From Eutreptiella sp. 'Long Island Sound 2002' (lineage: Eukaryota > Euglenozoa > Euglenophyceae > Eutreptiales > Eutreptiaceae), in the NCBI GenBank assembly GCA_964036045.1, contig OZ038385.1, positions 57,445,919 to 57,509,918 on the forward strand: 64,000 bases of DNA, read 5' to 3'. Positions 58,905 to 64,000 of the stretch are shown piece by piece (the first letter of the stretch is position 1; each line of letters starts with the position of its first letter). A program made the position numbers and the translations under genes. The notes beneath the pieces were generated by a model. The model saw only the letters and a list, made by a program, of their open reading frames with translations. It was not told the DNA's origin and searched no databases.

Positions 58905-59693
58905 TTGCCGGGACCTCCGGTCCACCTAGCTTCTGGGTGCACCTGTACTGTACATAATGGACCTTCTACTGTCTTGGGTTCTCCAGAGTACACTCAATTA
59001 TACACCGAGCGCCAAGAACTCAAAAAAAGACTAGTAGAGCAAGGGATCGGGAACCAAGGGATCCAGAACCAAACAGTGGAGGCCTTTATGGGAGCGGCGC
59101 GTCTTGGACATTTGGATGTAGAGACCTTCTTGGTGGCCAGCCGATGCTATCAATAGCGCAAATATCTGTGTGCAGACTCTAAGGGACAGAGCTTTGGACC
59201 AAAGCCAGTAGAGATCGCCGGAGCATGTGTCAATGTGGCATTGGAGGAGGCAAAAGCGGCACAGGCGGACGTACCGGGTATGGCCACACAAGACATAGCG
59301 GAACTGGTGCAGCTAAAGGTAGCGACAAAATTAGAAAATGAAAGGCTGAGGGCGGTAGCACTTCCAATGAGAACAAACCGAGAACTAGACAAATAGCTAG
59401 CGGAGCGACTCCCGTATCAGTGGATGCAAACATAGGTGGTGGGGCTGAAGGAGTTTTGGAAAAAGGACAACAACTAGGCCAACCACGTCCTAGCCAAGAC
59501 AGTGTGGACAATGGTACACGAGGAGCTACACAACCAACGACAAAGCAGGACTGCCCATTGGCCTAATGGGGCCCACTACTATGTATGTGGACAGCCCGCC
59601 CATTGGGCGAGAAATTGCCTTCAGGCGGTGACAATAGGGACCTTGCACCAGGCACACGTAAAATTTCACATGTTGGAGACCAAATGGTCATGA
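58905..59693 (+). pseudogene. family B gag, copy 3 (four in-frame TAG, ends in TGA)
   Basis: One frame of 263 codons has TAG at 59154, 59394, 59433 and 59475 and no TAA or TGA until 59691-59693. Helical, charged region (TERQELKKRLVEQ, LENERLRAVAL). The zinc knuckle is present but degenerate: YYVCGQPAHWARNC, with Tyr for the first Cys. Near TVWTMVHEEL it aligns loosely with copy 1 (SVWQVLYRCVE). The element is cut by LINE copy 2 at 59748. Confidence 0.6.
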
Positions 59694-59748
59694 CTAGCAG
59701 CAAGGGTTGGACTTTCGACCTAAACGCCCCCCCCCCCCCCCGTGCTTT

Positions 59749-62082
59749 CGTCGCGCTAGGGTGGTATCCACGCTGCAACTGTCAATGAACGAACGTGCAT
59801 TCATGCTGACATCATGGATTCTACCGGTCGTGGCATGGGTATCCAAGGCATATTACGCCCCAGTCTCGGTGATCAGACAACTGAAGTTGGTGTATCACGT
59901 GTCTATGGGTACCAACAGCTGGGGAATCACCTTACCAATCCTCTCACGACCAAGAACGCAAGGGGGACTGGCACTACCAGAACCAGAACTGTTTCTTATG
60001 CACCAGGCGGCGGCTCCGTTCGTCAGCCTGTTGGGAGAGCCTCACAAATTCCCTGACAAGGCAGTGGAGACCTTCTATGCATGGGCAACAGCCATAGGGT
60101 TCACACCATCCAAGGACAACCTTCCATATATTCAACTGGGCATGGTCCGAACGGCAGATCTCACATTTTTGGGATGGTCAGCGAAGGCACACTCCAACAT
60201 TCAGCGAGTGGCCCCGCAGGTGGCCCCCCCGACAAACCGGGACCGCCTGCCGTTGTGGCACTCGGTGTATTTCCGAAATGAGTTCCGCTGCTCCTACTAC
60301 AACACGAAATTGATCCGGCAGGGGGTGCTGACGTGGGGTCAATTCCAAGCATTGGAGGACGCAAGACTGTTCAATGCACTGCCTCGGACATGGAAAGGGG
60401 TCTACAATCATGGCGGACGACTCCTCAACAAAGTCCCGTCAAAAGGGGGGTATGATACCCCCGCAGTCCACATGCAAAACTGGACCAGGGCATGGCTGCT
60501 CCAGTTCTACGCCTCTCAGCCAGGGGTCCGCGACCCGCAAACGCCGGAGGTATGGGAACAGTTTGCACAGGCACAGCTACCACCGAGGGCTCAAGACTTT
60601 GCGTGCAAGGCATTGTGGCACAAACTGACCGTACATGCAAGAGTCTACAAGAGGTCAGGCACTGACAAGTGCCCGGTTTGCTCACAAAAGGAGACGGTTA
60701 AACATGCGATGGTCGAATGCCCCATGTTCAAAGCAGCAGCGGCGGTGATACAGCATTACTATGGCCAGGTGACAACTGACAACGGGACATCCACAGTTCG
60801 AGATATGATGGAGTCCGACGACCAAGAATGGTTGCTGCAAACGAACCAAGGCTGGGCGATGTGGTCAGCAAGAAGTGCCCATTGGCGATATCGATGCGAA
60901 GTCAAGGCAGGAGCGTCGCCAGTGTTCACGTCATACCTTACAACATGGCTAAGGGAGCTATGTGAGTGGGTGGGATTCTACACAGGGGAGCGCAGGGAAC
61001 AATGGAAAGGCTTTCAAAAGTCACTGGAGCAACTTCGAGACACCGGGGTGCAGCCGCGACAAGGGGAAGTGCAAGTACATGGGGGACTGCATGCGTGGTG
61101 GCAAACACACACGGAGTGCTTCACCCAAGAAAAACCAGCCGACAACCATAGTTGGCAAAGGGCAACAGAACCACGTCCGAAGCGCCCGAGGCAGGCAGGC
61201 CCGGGAGTGCTACAAGGAGTGCAAGAACTGATTGCAGAATTGGTGGAGAAGGGCTACAGGATAGTGTACACTGATGGGTCGTCGAAGCGACTGAGCCACA
61301 AGGACATGCGCAGGGCCGGGGGATTTGGCGTGTTCGCGGCGGAAGACGACCAAGGACCAGAGGTGCGCTTCTGTGGCTACGTACCAACACATTACAGGCA
61401 AACAAACAACGGGGCAGAGCTTTGGGCAGCCGTGGAAGCCTTACAGGGATTCTGGGTGCCAAAACTGGCAATCCTCACCGACTCGCAGTACCTGCAGTTG
61501 GGAGCGACTGGCAGGGCCCAACACTGGAAGTCAAAGGGATGGACAACCTCATCTGGAAAACTGCAAGTCCACGTCCCAGTCTGGGAAATCTTGCTCCGGG
61601 AAATGGCGACGCCGGGACGAGAAGTCAGGTGGGAACATGTCCCAGCACATGTCAACGTGCAGGGAAATGAAATGGCGAATGGATTGGCCATGGAGGGCAT
61701 GTGTTCCAGCCCACTATGGTCACAGCGTGCTGCACCAACATCATCATCGGGGTCAGGCTCTACGGTAGGTTTGAGGGGAGGGTCGGGGTCAGAGTCAGAG
61801 GGCACAAGGGCACTCTGGTCTTCCTTGGGTATGGTACCCATGGACAGTGATGAACTGACAGGGGAAGCATCCGGGGAGCCAGCGCCACGTGAGATGGGAC
61901 CGTACTCCTCAAGCAGTACAGAAAGTGAGGAAATGAGGACAGGGCACACAAACCAGGGAGTGCTGTCGAGTGCGCTGTCAGCAGCAGACACACTGTCCTT
62001 CAGCACTGATGTGAGTGACACCAGGCGACAACGCAAGAAGCGAAGGCTCAGGAAGCGCAGGAACTCAGGACAGGGTCGATAG
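59749..62082 (+). CDS. LINE ORF2 C-terminal part: RT thumb, zinc finger, RNase H
   Basis: Open to TAG 62080-62082 (778 codons), 5'-truncated by the insertion. The N-terminal part looks like the post-RT region of LINE proteins (FMLTSWILPVVAWVSKAYYA, LSRPRTQGGLALPEPELFLM). The zinc finger is CPVCSQKETVKHAMVECP. RNase H1 motifs: YTDGSSK (Asp), NNGAELW (Glu), LTDSQYL (Asp), AHVNVQGNEMANG, where the usual fourth Asp is Asn. A Ser/Gly/Glu-rich linker and a basic tail (RRQRKKRRLRKRR) follow. It is a truncated LINE, not expected to move by itself. Confidence 0.85.
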   Translation, partial: RRARVVSTLQLSMNERAFMLTSWILPVVAWVSKAYYAPVSVIRQLKLVYHVSMGTNSWGITLPILSRPRTQGGLALPEPELFLMHQAAAPFVSLLGEPHKFPDKAVETFYAWATAIGFTPSKDNLPYIQLGMVRTADLTFLGWSAKAHSNIQRVAPQVAPPTNRDRLPLWHSVYFRNEFRCSYYNTKLIRQGVLTWGQFQALEDARLFNALPRTWKGVYNHGGRLLNKVPSKGGYDTPAVHMQNWTRAWLLQFYASQPGVRDPQTPEVWEQFAQAQLPPRAQDFACKALWHKLTVHARVYKRSGTDKCPVCSQKETVKHAMVECPMFKAAAAVIQHYYGQVTTDNGTSTVRDMMESDDQEWLLQTNQGWAMWSARSAHWRYRCEVKAGASPVFTSYLTTWLRELCEWVGFYTGERREQWKGFQKSLEQLRDTGVQPRQGEVQVHGGLHAWWQTHTECFTQEKPADNHSWQRATEPRPKRPRQAGPGVLQGVQELIAELVEKGYRIVYTDGSSKRLSHKDMRRAGGFGVFAAEDDQGPEVRFCGYVPTHYRQTNNGAELWAAVEALQGFWVPKLAILTDSQYLQLGATGRAQHWKSKGWTTSSGKLQVHVPVWEILLREMATPGREVRWEHVPAHVNVQGNEMANGLAMEGMCSSPLWSQRAAPTSSSGSGSTVGLRGGSGSESEGTRALWSSLGMVPMDSDELTGEASGEPAPREMGPYSSSSTESEEMRTGHTNQGVLSSALSAADTLSFSTDVSDTRRQRKKRRLRKRRNSGQGR

Positions 62083-62286
62083 TAGCCCCTGCACAATGGT
62101 GCAGACACCTCGCACAGTCTGAAGCACCTGTGTTCTGACGCAGAATTTGCAACACATGAGCTGCGTCTTGTCGCAGTAGAGCCTGCGACACACGAGCTGT
62201 GTTCTGTCGCAGTGAGCAGCAACACGCACAGGAGAACACCAAGCAGCTGAACGCCGCGTCCTGTCGCGGACAGGCACCCAGGCGTC

Positions 62287-62886
62287 ATGCCGTCTGGGAA
62301 GACGCAGCAGGAGAAGGGAACTCACCAGCAGCGGTATGGCCCGTACACACACATCCAGTTCAAGGTGCAAGCACTGAGTCAGCTGGACGCCATTGCGAAC
62401 GAAGGACTGCAAGCAGTTGAAGCAGAACTGACCACAATGGCCTGGGCCCGCAATCAGCAGATCTGGATCCGACTGGACCAACCACATGGCACCAGGATGC
62501 ACTGTGAGATTGTGGACAACCATGGGGAACCGCTGCAGATGAGCAATCAGGAGCTCTATTCGGTGATGGTCCAGATCAACTGGACCCTGAAGACCCAGGC
62601 TTTGGCGAACATGCAGGTCCAGTGGCGACCCAAAAGTGCAGGCAAGTGGCACCCGTTCCAGTGGGAGGCGATCCTCCACTGTCCGACAGCAGAAGGGCAT
62701 AGAGCGGTGCCCTCCTCGGTAAGCAGAATTGGCGATTGCATGCATGTGTGGCTGGCAGGCCGAGCGGACCTCTTGCGACTGTTCCAAAGAACGCTCTTCA
62801 GGCAGGCGGACCCGGTACCCGGGGACGCTGTGCGGTCCCTTTACACACTGCTGAACACACCCCCATGCGAAAGAAGATATGCATGA
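62287..62886 (+). CDS. extra ORF in LINE 3' region, unknown function
   Basis: 199 codons from ATG 62287 to TGA 62884-62886. Balanced composition with repeated Trp (QIWIRLDQPHG, MVQINWTLK, VQWRPKSAGKWHPFQWEAI). No domain recognised. It lies in a segment of about 0.9 kb that LINE copy 1 lacks, 204 bases after the ORF2 stop. It could be a third LINE ORF or part of another element inserted in copy 2. Confidence 0.45.
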   Translation: MPSGKTQQEKGTHQQRYGPYTHIQFKVQALSQLDAIANEGLQAVEAELTTMAWARNQQIWIRLDQPHGTRMHCEIVDNHGEPLQMSNQELYSVMVQINWTLKTQALANMQVQWRPKSAGKWHPFQWEAILHCPTAEGHRAVPSSVSRIGDCMHVWLAGRADLLRLFQRTLFRQADPVPGDAVRSLYTLLNTPPCERRYA

Positions 62887-62923
62887 CAGGGGGTGACAAC
62901 AAGGAGAAGAAGAGTGAAGCGCA

Positions 62924-62970
62924 TGGTGCCATGGTGCCATGGTGCCATGGTGCCATGGTGCCATGGTGCA
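62924..62970 (+). repeat. (TGGTGCCA)n microsatellite
   Basis: About five 8-bp units directly before the tRNA-like sequence. Confidence 0.85.
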
Positions 62971-63045
62971 GATGACCCATCGTCGTGGCCCAGTGGATAC
63001 ACCGCACCTCTTCTGTCCCGTGGAGGATGGTTCGAACCCCGGGGG
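62971..63045 (+). other. tRNA-like sequence (SINE head or tRNA pseudogene)
   Basis: TGGCCCAGTGG matches the A box (TRGYNNARNGG) and GGTTCGAACCC matches the B box of tRNA genes, at tRNA-like spacing. Acceptor and T stems pair poorly, so it is not a functional tRNA. Confidence 0.4.
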
Positions 63046-63907
63046 GGATAGAAATGCACCAAGCAACCCGAACCCCCTTTTTTGGGCGCGGGAGAGAGGG
63101 AAAGAGACACAGAGTTAGAGAGAGAGAGGGTAGAGCACGGTGAGAAAGGAACAGAGAGGCGCAACAGTAGAGGATGAGCAGGGGAGAGCACGAGAGAATG
63201 AGGGAGAGAGTAGGAGAGAGACCCACAGAGCGAGAGACCGGGGCTAACCGGCGCAAAGGGAGGTGGTGGGTTCGAGCTGACCAGGGTTCGGGCTGAGCAG
63301 GGTGGGTTCGAGCAGAGCGAGGTGAAAGGGACGCCACGGAGACACGGAACAGTCAAGAAATGAAAAAGCAGGGCGCCGTAGCGCCCCTGAGCCACAGGCA
63401 CAACACGTTGTCACGTGTTGCACAGCCAAAGCACGACTGGGGCGGCGAGAGTGCGGCCCATGTGAGGATGACGAAAGCAAGTAGACATGAATGTGTGGGC
63501 GGCATGCGCATGCATCGTGGGGAGCAGACGTGGTATGCGCCACACGCATAACAGCAATGACTTGTTGAGTTGCCTGACAGAGGGAGCGCATGCTGAAATT
63601 CTGAGACGCCTTTGCGCCAACCAAGGCGCCATTGCGCCCCTAAGGATGGAGTTTGACACGACCTCACGACCTGCAGGGCAAGGGTTAGAGACTAACCGGC
63701 ACTGTGGGTGGGTGGTGGGTGCGAGCTGACCTCGATGTCCAGAGGAACAGTGCCAATGCACAGCCAGCAGCCACCTGGTGTGGTACAGAACTGGTCTACG
63801 CTGCAGTGCAGCAAGCAAAACACTGAACAATGTGGTTATGACCATGCGCCTGTGACACGGGGGCGTATGCGAGCCCAGTTTCCGTTGCCTCATGGCCCCC
63901 CGTGCTT

Positions 63908-64000
63908 CTGAAGGCCTCGCTAGGCCCAGGCCTTGGTGCCTCTAGGCCCTAGTTGGGTTGTGACAAGGCCGGCACTCATGGCCCCTGCGTGAGCGCACTG
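63908..64000. other. continuation of the DNA interrupted by LINE copy 2
   Basis: After the second target duplication copy, unique sequence resumes (CTGAAGGCCTCGCTAGGCC). It should be the next part of family B copy 3, but is too short to identify. Confidence 0.3.

Larger units (their letters stand above)
59748..63895 (+). mobile_element. LINE copy 2, 5'-truncated, with 12-bp target duplication
   Basis: CCCCCCGTGCTT lies at 59736-59747 and again right after the shared 3' end (about 63896-63907). The 3' end is ..CTCATGGCCCCC as in copy 1. It includes the end of ORF2, a further ORF (62287-62886), a tRNA-like stretch, AG-rich DNA and a conserved 3' region (about 63080-63895). Confidence 0.85.

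Noticed and set aside
61392-62288. 298-codon minus-strand ORF, and similar ones at 62065-63066 and 15679-16485
   Set aside because: Antisense shadows of LINE ORF2, the LINE 3' region and family B YR/pre-RT; no motifs of their own.

Overview
This window is eukaryotic nuclear DNA. The recognisable host genes are split by GT-AG introns, intergenic and intronic space is large, and most sequence is decayed or intact transposable elements, simple repeats and long C or G homopolymers. Host gene content (NADH-cytochrome b5 reductase, a Ctr copper transporter, an ovothiol-type methyltransferase) and element types (tyrosine-recombinase retroelements, a LINE with RNase H) fit a unicellular alga, most likely a green (prasinophyte-like) one. 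No species can be proven from the sequence alone.

Layout. 1-1485: 3' end of a DIRS-like retroelement with overlapping pol and tyrosine recombinase (YR) frames. 1684-3852: weak minus-strand coding remains. 4700-9356: cytochrome b5 reductase in at least six exons. 9357-13650: no gene recognised. 13943-17083: a degraded YR-retroelement copy (here 'family B', copy 1) with gag, YR, pre-RT and RT parts. 17208-28862: a second YR retroelement ('family A') whose gag, YR, RT and RNase H parts form one reading frame, split by a 6.5 kb DNA transposon (20136-26657). 29208-30350: inverted family B debris. 31179-37488: a four-exon 4-mercaptohistidine N1-methyltransferase-like gene whose first intron holds a 1.66 kb Mutator-like element with a 99-bp minisatellite. 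37489-41900: microsatellites. 41927-42634: PIF/Harbinger-type transposase remnant. 43390-46119: 5'-truncated LINE copy 1. 46337-48705: two 1180-bp tandem units with CCCTAA telomere-like junctions. 49534-50022: Ctr copper transporter exon. 52696-54840: transposase-like remnants. 55295-59693: family B copies 2 and 3. 59748-63895: LINE copy 2.

Main results. (1) The 6.5 kb transposon has perfect 25-bp terminal inverted repeats and a 5-bp target duplication (ATAGG). Removing it with one duplication copy joins the YR and RT frames exactly. It carries two multi-exon genes and nine copies of a palindrome with core GGGCACTGCAGTGCCC, two of which lie near the midpoints of introns. (2) The host retroelement has the order gag-YR-RT-RNase H, unlike DIRS, where YR is 3' of RT. 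(3) Family B frames hold fifteen in-frame TAG codons but no internal TAA or TGA in the better copies, and both gag frames end in TGA, which suggests amber read-through or recoding. (4) Both LINE copies inserted at C-tracts with 12-bp target duplications, and their own 3' ends finish in a C run.

Most element ORFs are broken, often at G or C homopolymers, so they are given as pseudogenes unless long and open. Exon limits come from frame, GT-AG sites and family motifs only.
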